NCBI RefSeq assembly: GCF_017356015.1
Contig: NZ_JAFIQV010000007.1
Coordinates: 1 to 64,000, forward strand
Length of the DNA stretch: 64,000 bases
Source: Azospirillum sp. SYSU D00513
GTDB lineage: Bacteria > Pseudomonadota > Alphaproteobacteria > Azospirillales > Azospirillaceae
Reading direction: 5' to 3'
Below are positions 1 to 7,448 of the stretch, in pieces. Position numbers and translations under genes: made by a program. The notes under the pieces are model-generated. The model did no database searches. It saw only the letters and a list, made by a program, of their open reading frames with translations, and was not told the origin of the DNA. The number at the start of each line of letters is the position of its first letter. Within the stretch, counting starts at the first letter, position 1.

Positions 1-1
1 T

Positions 2-100
2 CTGGAGCAGGATGAAAGCGCGGCCGAAGATGCCGTAGAAATCGCTGCTTTCGATCGAGCACTCCGCGCCTATGGCCGAGATTACAAGCCAGAAGCCTAA
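2..100 (+). CDS. 3' end of an unidentified CDS (5' truncated)
   Basis: The second reading frame is open from the left edge to a TAA at 98-100 and encodes 32 residues ending YGRDYKPEA. The peptide is acidic and looks like the end of a helical protein, but it is too short to identify. It could also be chance coding, because no start or domain is visible inside the window. Confidence 0.3.
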   Translation: MEQDESAAEDAVEIAAFDRALRAYGRDYKPEA

Positions 101-174
101 TCAAACAGGCTCTAATATGCACGCAACGGCAAAGTCGGAGCGAAGAACCGGATGAGCGGATTGCGGGCACGGGC

Positions 175-3100
175 ATGATGGAGTCGCTCCCGGCGGCAGG
201 CGGTTCATCCGGCATCAGCCGGAACGGGGCGGAGCGCAAGCTGGCCACCGTCCTGTTCGCGGACATCGTCGATTCCTCCTCGCTGGTGGCGGGGCTCGAT
301 CCGGAGGACGCCGACGAGGCTCTCCACCCGGTCCTGAAGCGGTTGGCCGAATGCGTCACCCGCTACGGCGGGACGGTGTCGCAGATGCTCGGCGACGGGT
401 TGATGGCCATTTTCGGCGCGCCTTCCGCGCTGGAAGACCACGCGTTGCGGGCCTGCCTCGCCGCCAGGGACATGCTTGCCGATGGTGGTCCCGGCGGAAC
501 CGGCCGCACGCCGGTCCGCCTGCGCGTCGGCATCGCGTCGGGCGAGGTGCTGGCCCAGCTCGAAGCCAATGATCTCTGGGCCGACTACCGCGCGACCGGC
601 GAATGCGTGCATCGTGCCGCGAAGCTCCAGCAGAAGGCCGAGCCGGGCAGCGCCCTCGTCACCGGGGAAACCCTGGACCTCATCCCCGTCGGCGTGACCG
701 TCCGTCCCGCGGGCTCCCACCAGCTCGGCGCCTCCGGACCGGCGACGCCTGTCTTCCTGCTGGAAGCGGCGCGCGCGGCGCGGCGCACGGCGGCGGACCT
801 GACGGGCACCACGCCCCTGCCCTTCATCGGGCGTGAACGGGAACTCGCCCTGCTGACCGCCGGGCTGTGGAACGCCGCGGATAGCAAGGGCTCCGCAATC
901 CTCCTCGCCGGCGAGGCCGGCGTCGGCAAGTCGCGCCTCGCCGGAGAATTGCTGCGCTCCCCGCTCGCCACCGGTTTCGGCCTCGTGCAATGGCCGCAGA
1001 CGCCGATCCGGGGGCTCGGCGATCCGGAGGAGCTGGAGGCTGCCGCCCTCTCCCTCGCCTCGCTGCCGGCGGATGGCGGAGGCTCCCTGGGGCATGGGGC
1101 GGTCGTGGCCGCGGCACGGCGGACGAGCGGGAATCTTGCGGCCGCCGCCCTGGAGAACCTGTTCGAGGTCGAGCCCACCGATCCCCTTTGGAAGGGGCTT
1201 GATCCGGAACAGCGGCTCGGCTTCGCGGTCGAAGGCTTGGCCGCCGCCCTGCACGGGCTGTCCGGCGCACGGCCTCTCCTGCTGCTCGTGGAGGATGCGC
1301 ACTGGGCTGGTCCCCTCACGGTGAAGCTCCTGAACACCTTGGCCGAGCGCTTGGCCGGGTCGCGGGTCATGCTGCTCGCGACCACCCGTCCGGAAACGGC
1401 GGGCGGCTGGAAACCGGCGGCGAACATTCCCCGGCTCGCCATTGAACCGCTGGACCTTCCGCACAGCCGCCGATTCCTCGATGCGTGGCTGGGCTCCCAC
1501 CCGTCGCTGGTGCCGCTGAAGGAAAGGCTGACGGCACAGAGCCAGGGCATGCCGCTCTATCTGGAAGAATCTCTGCGTGCCCTCGCGGCGAGCGGAGCCC
1601 TGGCCGGAACGCCGGGCGAGTGGCGGCTCGCGGATCCCCTGGCCCTGCCGGAACTGCCGGCATCGGTCCACGCGCTGCTGGCGGCCCGCATCGACTCCCT
1701 CGACAGGGAGGCTCGGCGGGCGCTGCTGACCGCCGCCGTGATCGGCCCGGCCTTCGACGCGGAGCTTCTGGGGCGGCTTATGCGGGCCACGGCGGAAACG
1801 CTGGGGGCGACGCTCGACCGGCTGGAACGGTCGGGCTTCATCACGCGGATCCGGCTTCTTCCGAACCTGGAATACGGGTTCCGGCACGCTTTGATCCGGG
1901 ATGTCGCCTACGCCACCATCACGCGGCGCGAGCGGAAAGCCCTGCATGTCCGAGTCCTGGCGGCCCTGTGCGAGCGGCGGGAGCATGACCTGCCGAGCCG
2001 CACCGATCTGATGGCGCACCACGCCTTTCTGGCCGAAGACTGGCAGGCGGCCTATCTCTACGGGCGGCGCGCCGGGCAGTGGGCGGAAAGCCGGTCGCGC
2101 CTGCTGGACGCGGAAGCGAATTATGGCCGTGCCCTAAACGCCGTCGAGCGGCTGGAGCCGACGCGCCGCAACCTGCTGCGCCGGATCGACCTGTCCATCG
2201 CATTGCCTCGGGCCTTGCTGCCCCGCGGCTCGACCGATGTCCGGGCGCATCTCGACCGGGCGCGCGACCTCGCTGGAGAATGCGGCGATCCTGTGCGGTA
2301 TGCCCGCTCGTCCTCCATGCTCGCCTCCTTCCTCTGGGCCTTCGCCGAGCTGGACGACGGCGTCCGGCTCTGCCGGGAAGGGCTATCCGCGCTCGACCGG
2401 CGGGACGATCACGAAACGCGCGTCCAGCTCCTGCTGCGCCTCGGCGGAATACTGGCGGACAAGGGGCTTTTCGCCGATGCGCTCGACGCGCTTCGGCAGG
2501 GAGCGGTCCACATCGCCGGGGACCGTGCCTTGCGCCGCTACGGTCTCGCCACCATGGCCTCGGTCCACGCGCACAGCGTGATCGGCCGGAGCCTCGCGGA
2601 ACTCGGCAGAATGCCCGAGGCCATGGACGCTCTCTCCATTGCCATGGACGGAGCCGATCAGTCCGGGCACAGCTTTTCCAAGGTCTTCGCTCGGGCGCAT
2701 CTGGGCTGGGCCTACCTGATCGCGGGCCAACCCGAACCGGCCCTTCCCGTGTTCGGCGAGGCGCTGGCGCTGTGCGGGGCCATTCGGTCCAGCCTTTGGA
2801 AACCCTTCCTGCTGGGCGGGCTTGGCCGCGCCACCGTCGCGGCCGGCGACTCCGAAGGCGGTTTGAGGTGTTTCGAACGGAGCCTGGAGGTCTTCCGGGA
2901 CAACGGTTCCGGCAGAGGCGGACTGCACCCGCGCGTCAGCCTGCCGCAGGTCCGGATCTGGCACGCCGACGCGCTTCTCGCCCGTGGACGGCCGGACGAG
3001 GCGCTGACGGCCGCCTCGGAGGTGCTGGAACTCGCGGAAGGAACGGCGCAGCTGGTCTATCAGGCCCGCGCCCTCGGCATCATGGGGCGGGCATCCATCG

Positions 3101-3249
3101 CGCTTGGAGGTTCCGGCGGCGAAGGGCGGCTTTTCCTGCGAAGGGCGCAAAGCCTGGCCCAACGCCTTTCCATGACGGCGCTCGCCGAGCAATGCGGCAA
3201 GGAGCTTTCCAACCGCTCCGCCACCCGCCTGTCCGCCACGGCGCGCTGA
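175..3249 (+). CDS. Class III adenylate/guanylate cyclase-domain AAA ATPase with TPR region
   Basis: This 1024-residue cytoplasmic protein joins three modules. A class III cyclase homology domain spans about residues 20-185; the metal-binding aspartates are in FADIVDSS (D30) and LGDGLMAIFG (D74). An AAA/STAND-type ATPase follows, with Walker A GEAGVGKS (246-253) and Walker B LLLLVEDAHW near 370. The C-terminal half is rich in TPR-like helical pairs (about 600-1000). In the cyclase domain the usual transition-state VNxAAR segment reads VHRAAK (145-150), so Asn is His and Arg is Lys. I recall His at this place in related AAA-linked cyclases, so cyclase activity is plausible but not assured. ATG codons at 175 and 178 are both possible starts. 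Confidence 0.85.
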   Translation: MMESLPAAGGSSGISRNGAERKLATVLFADIVDSSSLVAGLDPEDADEALHPVLKRLAECVTRYGGTVSQMLGDGLMAIFGAPSALEDHALRACLAARDMLADGGPGGTGRTPVRLRVGIASGEVLAQLEANDLWADYRATGECVHRAAKLQQKAEPGSALVTGETLDLIPVGVTVRPAGSHQLGASGPATPVFLLEAARAARRTAADLTGTTPLPFIGRERELALLTAGLWNAADSKGSAILLAGEAGVGKSRLAGELLRSPLATGFGLVQWPQTPIRGLGDPEELEAAALSLASLPADGGGSLGHGAVVAAARRTSGNLAAAALENLFEVEPTDPLWKGLDPEQRLGFAVEGLAAALHGLSGARPLLLLVEDAHWAGPLTVKLLNTLAERLAGSRVMLLATTRPETAGGWKPAANIPRLAIEPLDLPHSRRFLDAWLGSHPSLVPLKERLTAQSQGMPLYLEESLRALAASGALAGTPGEWRLADPLALPELPASVHALLAARIDSLDREARRALLTAAVIGPAFDAELLGRLMRATAETLGATLDRLERSGFITRIRLLPNLEYGFRHALIRDVAYATITRRERKALHVRVLAALCERREHDLPSRTDLMAHHAFLAEDWQAAYLYGRRAGQWAESRSRLLDAEANYGRALNAVERLEPTRRNLLRRIDLSIALPRALLPRGSTDVRAHLDRARDLAGECGDPVRYARSSSMLASFLWAFAELDDGVRLCREGLSALDRRDDHETRVQLLLRLGGILADKGLFADALDALRQGAVHIAGDRALRRYGLATMASVHAHSVIGRSLAELGRMPEAMDALSIAMDGADQSGHSFSKVFARAHLGWAYLIAGQPEPALPVFGEALALCGAIRSSLWKPFLLGGLGRATVAAGDSEGGLRCFERSLEVFRDNGSGRGGLHPRVSLPQVRIWHADALLARGRPDEALTAASEVLELAEGTAQLVYQARALGIMGRASIALGGSGGEGRLFLRRAQSLAQRLSMTALAEQCGKELSNRSATRLSATAR

Positions 3250-3254
3250 GTCCT

Positions 3255-3572
3255 TCAGGACAGGAGGCGGGGCTTCTCGGCCGGCATCGCGGCACTGCGG
3301 TAATATTCGAGCACGTAAAGGCGGATGCCGCTCGCGAGCGGCACGCCGTAGGACGATTCGTCGGCGATCTCCGTGCACAGATCCTCAACCGACATGCGCT
3401 TGCGGTGAGCGATCAGTTCCAGTTCGTTCCAGATCGGGGTCTCGACCCACACCAGTTCGCTGCGCCCCCCGACCAGGATCCGGCGCGCGGAGACGTCCAA
3501 CGCCTCCTCGGGCAGCAGATCGAACAAGTCACCGCCAAGACGGCGCGGCATCTTCCGCAAATGCATTCCCAT
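3255..3572 (-). CDS. Ribbon-helix-helix (RHH_4-like) protein A
   Basis: The product of 105 residues resembles the RHH_4 family of small DNA-binding proteins. A beta segment (RRILVGGRSELVWVETPIW) is followed by a helical part (NELELIAHRKRMSVEDLCTE) and the family-like ending GIRLYVLEYYR. I chose the ATG at 3572 because GAGAGG sits just upstream of it; a GTG at 3695 would add 41 residues of unlikely, low-complexity sequence and run into the regulatory region. The gene is convergent with the cyclase gene (5 bp between stops) and divergent from the peptide/YcaO operon. A role as local regulator is inference from family and position. Confidence 0.65.
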   Translation of the reverse strand: MGMHLRKMPRRLGGDLFDLLPEEALDVSARRILVGGRSELVWVETPIWNELELIAHRKRMSVEDLCTEIADESSYGVPLASGIRLYVLEYYRSAAMPAEKPRLLS

Positions 3573-3635
3573 GATCCCTCTCGCGGATCCGCCGTTTCCA
3601 CTCCGCACATCTAAGCGCGCGGGCCGCAACCGGGC

Positions 3636-3651
3636 TGTGAAGTTCTTCACG
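3636..3651. promoter_or_regulatory. CRP-type palindrome upstream of the peptide-YcaO-TfuA operon
   Basis: The sequence TGTGAAGTTCTTCACG fits TGTGA-N6-TCACA at nine of ten defined positions, and within it GTGAAG-TT-CTTCAC is a perfect inverted repeat. It lies 52 bp before the peptide start codon and 64 bp from the divergent RHH gene start. Function is inferred from the match and from the cyclase and Crp-family genes flanking the locus. Confidence 0.5.
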
Positions 3652-3703
3652 GCGGGAACGGGGTTCTTGGGACGATAGTCGGCCATCGCCAACACGCAGG
3701 GGC

Positions 3704-3904
3704 ATGACGATGAACACGACGATCTCCCACACCTCGATGATCCGCGGCGCCGATGGCCGCCTCTACGCCGTGTCCGCCCAGGGCATCAACGAAGTGGCGG
3801 AAAGCGCCGGCATGCGCCGCGCCCCACAGCGGGCCGGGGACATCGCCGGCTACGACGCCGCCGACCATGAGGCCGGCCGCATGTCGATCACGCCGGGCAC
3901 CTGA
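3704..3904 (+). CDS. Small peptide, candidate RiPP precursor next to YcaO/TfuA
   Basis: A 66-residue ORF begins at ATG 3704 (a second ATG lies at 3710) behind CAGGGG, and ends 111 bp before the YcaO gene on the same strand. It has no cysteine, a Ser/Thr-rich start (MTMNTTISHTSM), a middle segment IRGADGRLYAVSAQGINEVA and a Gly/Ala/Asp-rich tail ending SITPGT. I recognise no domain. Size, position and lack of Cys would suit the substrate of a thioamide-forming YcaO-TfuA pair, which acts on backbone amides. This is inference; the ORF could also be an unrelated small protein. Confidence 0.5.
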   Translation: MTMNTTISHTSMIRGADGRLYAVSAQGINEVAESAGMRRAPQRAGDIAGYDAADHEAGRMSITPGT

Positions 3905-4015
3905 CCCCCGCCCGACCTGTCTTGGCACGGCCGCGCCGGCGGAAAGCTCCCGCACGGCGCGGCCGGCCATCGGCACCAGCATCCTTCCAGTACGAGTCAG
4001 AGCGAGTGAGCCGCG

Positions 4016-5272
4016 ATGCCGTTCGATCACGTCGATGTCCGGGCCGTTCCGGCCGAGGCGCTCAAGCTTCACACCGCCGGAACCCACCGCATCGTCCCGC
4101 CCGAACGGACCCTGGAACGGGTCACGCCCTTCCTGCCCGTCATGGGCATCACGCGCGTGGCCAACGTCACCGGTCTCGACACGGTGGGCATTCCGGTGGT
4201 CATGGTCACCCGCCCGAACGCCCGCTCCATCTCGGTGTCGCAGGGCAAGGGCGTGACGCTCGCCGCGGCCAAGGCCTCGGGCGTCATGGAGTCGATCGAG
4301 GCCTACCATGCCGAGCGCATCGCGCTGCCGCTGAAATACGCGAGCCACGAGGAGATGCGCTGGACGCATCCGGTGGCCGACGTGACACGCCTGCCGAGGC
4401 TGTCCACCAGCGCCTATGATCCGAATGTTCCGATCCTCTGGATCGAGGGCGAGGACCTGCTGAACGGCGGAGCCAAGTGGGTCCCGTTCGAAACGGTGCA
4501 TCTGAATTTCAGCGCTCCCCAGCCACCCGGCCATGGCTGTTTCCTGTCCGGGTCCAACGGGCTCGCCTCGGGGAATCACCGGCTGGAGGCCATCTCGCAC
4601 GCGCTCACCGAATTGGTGGAGCGCGACGCGGCCACGCTCTGGCGGCTGCGCGGACAAGGGGAGCAGGACGCGACCCGGGTCGATCAGGCGACGGTGTCCG
4701 ACCCGGTCTGCCGCGCGCTCCTCGACCGGTTCGAGGCCGCTGGCGTCGGCGTCGGCATCTGGGAGATCACGAGCGACCTTGGGCTTCCCGCCTTCCTGGT
4801 CCGTGCCGTGTCCCTTGAGGACGCTCCGGTGCACGGCATCCGCCCGGCGACGGGCATGGGCTGCCACGCGGCGCGCGAGGTCGCCCTGTCGCGGGCCTTG
4901 ACCGAGGCCGCGCAGAGCCGCCTCACCTTCATCGCCGGCGCGCGCGACGACATGCCGCGCGAGGAATATGCCCGCCATCTCGATCCCGCCCATCACGCCC
5001 GATGGAGGGCTCTCGTCACGCGGGATGCCGGCCCGCGCGGCTTCACGGCCTGCCCGACCTTCACGGGCGCCACCATCGAGGAGGACCTGGCCCACCAGCT
5101 TGCCCGGCTGCGCGCCGCGGGCATCGAGGAGGCGGTCGCCGTGGACCTGACCAAGCCCGAATTCGGAATTCCCGTGGTGCGGCTCGTCGTTCCTGGTCTG
5201 GAGGGGCTGGACGACACGCCCGACTACCTGTACGGCGCGCGCGCCTGCACCCTTCTGGAGAGCCGGCCATGA
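4016..5272 (+). CDS. YcaO-family cyclodehydratase/thioamidation ATPase
   Basis: The 418-residue product is a stand-alone YcaO domain. The three ATP/Mg motifs are present: SQGKG at 75-79 with MESIEAYHAE at 91-100; SGSNGLASGN with E191, E199 and E202; and GMGCHAAREVALSRALTEAAQ at about 280-300. YcaO enzymes use ATP to activate a peptide backbone amide, for azoline formation with an E1-like partner or for thioamide formation with TfuA. No E1-like or ocin-ThiF gene is present, but TfuA overlaps the 3' end by 4 bp, and the protein lacks the Pro-rich C-terminus (PxPxP) of azoline-forming members. The thioamide route is therefore favoured by inference. Confidence 0.9.
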   Translation: MPFDHVDVRAVPAEALKLHTAGTHRIVPPERTLERVTPFLPVMGITRVANVTGLDTVGIPVVMVTRPNARSISVSQGKGVTLAAAKASGVMESIEAYHAERIALPLKYASHEEMRWTHPVADVTRLPRLSTSAYDPNVPILWIEGEDLLNGGAKWVPFETVHLNFSAPQPPGHGCFLSGSNGLASGNHRLEAISHALTELVERDAATLWRLRGQGEQDATRVDQATVSDPVCRALLDRFEAAGVGVGIWEITSDLGLPAFLVRAVSLEDAPVHGIRPATGMGCHAAREVALSRALTEAAQSRLTFIAGARDDMPREEYARHLDPAHHARWRALVTRDAGPRGFTACPTFTGATIEEDLAHQLARLRAAGIEEAVAVDLTKPEFGIPVVRLVVPGLEGLDDTPDYLYGARACTLLESRP

Positions 5273-6012
5273 GCGATGTCTTCGTCTTCCTCGGCCCGAC
5301 CCTGCCCGCCGCCGAGGCCGCGCGGGCGTTCGACGCCGTCTATCTGCCGCCGGTGGCGCAGGGCGACATCGCGCGGCTCTGCGCCCGCAAGCCGAAGGCC
5401 ATCGGCATCATCGACGGCTTCTTCGAGGATGTTCCCTCCGTCTGGCACAAGGAGATCCTCTTCGCGCTGAAGGAGGGCATCCCCGTCTTCGGCGCGTCGA
5501 GCATGGGCGCGCTGCGCGCCGCGGAACTGCACCCCTTCGGCATGGTCGGGGTCGGCGCCATCTTCGAGGCCTTCCGCGACGGGCGGCTGGAGGACGATGA
5601 CGAGGTGGCGGTGATCCACGGGCCGGCCGAACTCGGCTATCCCTGCCTGTCGGAGGCGATGGTGAACATCCGCCGCACGTTGGCCGACGCGGCGGCCGCC
5701 GGCGTCCTGCCGGCCGCGACCGCGGAACGGCTCCAGTCCATCGCCAAGGAGCTTTCCTACCGGGAGCGCGGCTACGGACGCATGCTGCGGCACGGCGGCG
5801 AGACGGGGCTGCCGGCGGAGGAGCTGGCGGCCTTCAGGGCCTGGCTTCCCGAGGGTCGCTTTGACCAGAAGAGGGACGACGCCCTGCTCATGCTGCGCCG
5901 GATGCGGCGCTTCGTCGCCGAGGGGGCGCCGGCTTTCGAGCCCCGCTTCCACTTCGAACGCACCACGCTCTGGGACAGGGCGGCGGCGATGTCCGGCACG
6001 ATCCGGGCCTGA
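5269..6012 (+). CDS. TfuA-like protein
   Basis: This 247-residue protein starts with VFVFLGPTLP and carries the TfuA-family core GIIDGFFEDVPSVWHKEI followed by VFGASSMGALRAAEL. Its ATG overlaps the YcaO stop codon (ATGA, 5269-5272), so the two are translationally coupled. TfuA was named from the trifolitoxin locus of Rhizobium, and TfuA/YcaO pairs install thioamides in archaeal methyl-CoM reductase and in some bacterial peptides. The sulfur donor and the peptide modified here are unknown. Confidence 0.88.
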   Translation: MSDVFVFLGPTLPAAEAARAFDAVYLPPVAQGDIARLCARKPKAIGIIDGFFEDVPSVWHKEILFALKEGIPVFGASSMGALRAAELHPFGMVGVGAIFEAFRDGRLEDDDEVAVIHGPAELGYPCLSEAMVNIRRTLADAAAAGVLPAATAERLQSIAKELSYRERGYGRMLRHGGETGLPAEELAAFRAWLPEGRFDQKRDDALLMLRRMRRFVAEGAPAFEPRFHFERTTLWDRAAAMSGTIRA

Positions 6013-6109
6013 CCGGAAGCCATCACCCCGTCGAATTCCTTCGTCGCTGCTCCCGCGAACCCCTATCATACCCGGGTAGGGCGGATGACGGAGCGGGCGT
6101 GCGGAGCGG

Positions 6110-6829
6110 ATGAGCAAGGGTATCCTGGATGAGGTGGCGGCGGTCCTCCAGCGGAACCGCCTTCTCGGTGAGCTGGACGATGCCGAGATGCGGGAACTGC
6201 TGGCGCTCGGCCGGCTGGTCCGCTTCGACATCGGTCAGACGGTTTTCAGCAAGGGCGATCCCGGCGATTGCCTCTTCGCCATACTGAAGGGCCAGATCGG
6301 GATCCGCGCCTCATCGGCGGACGGAAAGGCGATGCTCCTGAACGTCCTCGATCCCGGCGACGTGCTGGGCGAGATCGCGCTGATCGATGGAAAGGAGCGC
6401 ACGGCCGGCGCCGCGGCGCTGCGTCCGTCCGAGCTGTTCCGCATCGACCGCGCCGACTTCCTGCCCTTCCTGGAACGGCACCCTCGGCTGTGCGTGCGCA
6501 TGATGGGGGTCCTGTGCGAACGGCTGCGCTGGGTTTCGGAGAACATCGAGGATGCCGTCTTCCATGACGTGCCGCGCCGCCTTGCCCGGCGCCTGCTGAT
6601 TCTGGCGGAACGGCACGGCGTTCCCGGACCGGCGGGCGTGCGCATCGGCGAGCCGACCTCCCAGGAGGCGCTGGCCGCGATGCTGGGCGTCACGCGCGAG
6701 ATGGTGAACAAGTCCCTGAAGGCGTTGCGCCAGTCCGGGGCGGTCACCTACACGCGGGGCTTCCTGGTGATCACCGGGATGGAACGCCTGAAGGACATGG
6801 CCGGCGACGCCGAACGGGGTCCACAGTAG
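6110..6829 (+). CDS. Crp/Fnr-family transcriptional regulator
   Basis: The 239-residue product has an N-terminal cyclic-nucleotide-binding fold and a C-terminal winged helix. The phosphate-binding cassette reads GEIALIDGKERTAG (87-100), with the Glu and the Arg-Thr-Ala signature needed for cyclic nucleotide binding, so it looks competent for cAMP or cGMP. The recognition helix VTREMVNKSL keeps the Arg-Glu pair of E. coli CRP and has Lys where CRP has Arg. It lacks the N-terminal cysteines of FNR. It follows tfuA by 97 bp on the same strand and may bind the palindrome at 3636. Confidence 0.85.
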   Translation: MSKGILDEVAAVLQRNRLLGELDDAEMRELLALGRLVRFDIGQTVFSKGDPGDCLFAILKGQIGIRASSADGKAMLLNVLDPGDVLGEIALIDGKERTAGAAALRPSELFRIDRADFLPFLERHPRLCVRMMGVLCERLRWVSENIEDAVFHDVPRRLARRLLILAERHGVPGPAGVRIGEPTSQEALAAMLGVTREMVNKSLKALRQSGAVTYTRGFLVITGMERLKDMAGDAERGPQ

Positions 6830-6900
6830 GCAAGTTTCGAACGCCATCTTACAGCCCCGTAACGGTCACAATGTTTTCACGACTTTTTTTACAGTTCTGT

Positions 6901-6906
6901 TATAAT
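6901..6906 (+). promoter_or_regulatory. Putative -10 element (TATAAT) upstream of RHH protein B
   Basis: A perfect TATAAT lies 47 bp before the ATG at 6954, in an unusually AT-rich patch (6870-6910). The best -35-like sequence, TTCACG at 6876, is 19 bp away, longer than ideal, so the assignment is tentative. Confidence 0.35.
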
Positions 6907-6953
6907 GATCGGGCATTCAATAAACGACGTGCCGTGGAAAAGGGTTGGCGGTC

Positions 6954-7331
6954 ATGGCTGCAGAGCAGTTGGAAACACGGGGCGGGAAACAGGTGGCTGG
7001 CGTCAGTCCGTTGGAGTCCCGCACGGTGAGCCTCGCTGGCGGACCAATTCAGATCCGCCTCGAACCCTCCTATTGGGAAGCCGTGGAGGACATCTGCCGC
7101 CGCGAGGAGCTTTCGGTCGATGAGCTGTGCGCCGAGCTGAAGCGCCGCCTCGACGAACAGGTCCGGCGGCAGCGCATCACGGCGGAACCGGCGGCCCTGG
7201 CCCTGCCCAAGGCGATGCGCGTCTTCATCGTCGGCTATTTCCGGCAGGCCGCGACCGAGAACGGGCACGACCGTGCCGGCCATGGGCGCGGCATGCCCTT
7301 CACGCGCACCCCGTTCGAAGGCGGGAACTGA
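6954..7331 (+). CDS. Ribbon-helix-helix (RHH_4-like) protein B
   Basis: The 125-residue product has an RHH_4-like core: SRTVSLAGGPIQIRLEPSYW, then EAVEDICRREELSVDELCAE, ending in AMRVFIVGYFRQAA. The domain order matches RHH protein A encoded at 3255-3572, so the two flank the peptide/YcaO/TfuA/Crp block. I chose ATG 6954; a TTG at 6945 would add three residues. The basic tail after residue 100 (HDRAGHGRG) is probably disordered. DNA binding is inferred from family. Confidence 0.7.
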   Translation: MAAEQLETRGGKQVAGVSPLESRTVSLAGGPIQIRLEPSYWEAVEDICRREELSVDELCAELKRRLDEQVRRQRITAEPAALALPKAMRVFIVGYFRQAATENGHDRAGHGRGMPFTRTPFEGGN

Positions 7332-7411
7332 CAGCCGCCAGGGCACCGGGTCGCGATGCCGGGAATGCGGCGCGGACAGGGCACCTATCCGACCGGGATA
7401 GTTCATTTTGG

Positions 7412-7440
7412 CTGACGTTCCGGGGCAAAGAGCCTATATA
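7412..7440 (+). promoter_or_regulatory. rimO: Candidate rimO promoter next to the start codon
   Basis: CTGACG at 7412-7417 and TATATA at 7435-7440 are separated by 17 bp. The rimO ATG lies only 8 bp beyond the -10-like box and has no Shine-Dalgarno sequence before it, which would give an essentially leaderless mRNA. A small inverted repeat, CTATCC-N5-GGATAG, lies just upstream at 7385-7401. Confidence 0.35.
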
Positions 7441-7448
7441 TCCGCGCC

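Noticed and set aside
205..2022. Long minus-strand open frame opposite the cyclase gene
   Set aside because: Its translation is Arg/Gly/Gln-rich without domains and it mirrors the real gene; long antisense frames are common in GC-rich DNA.
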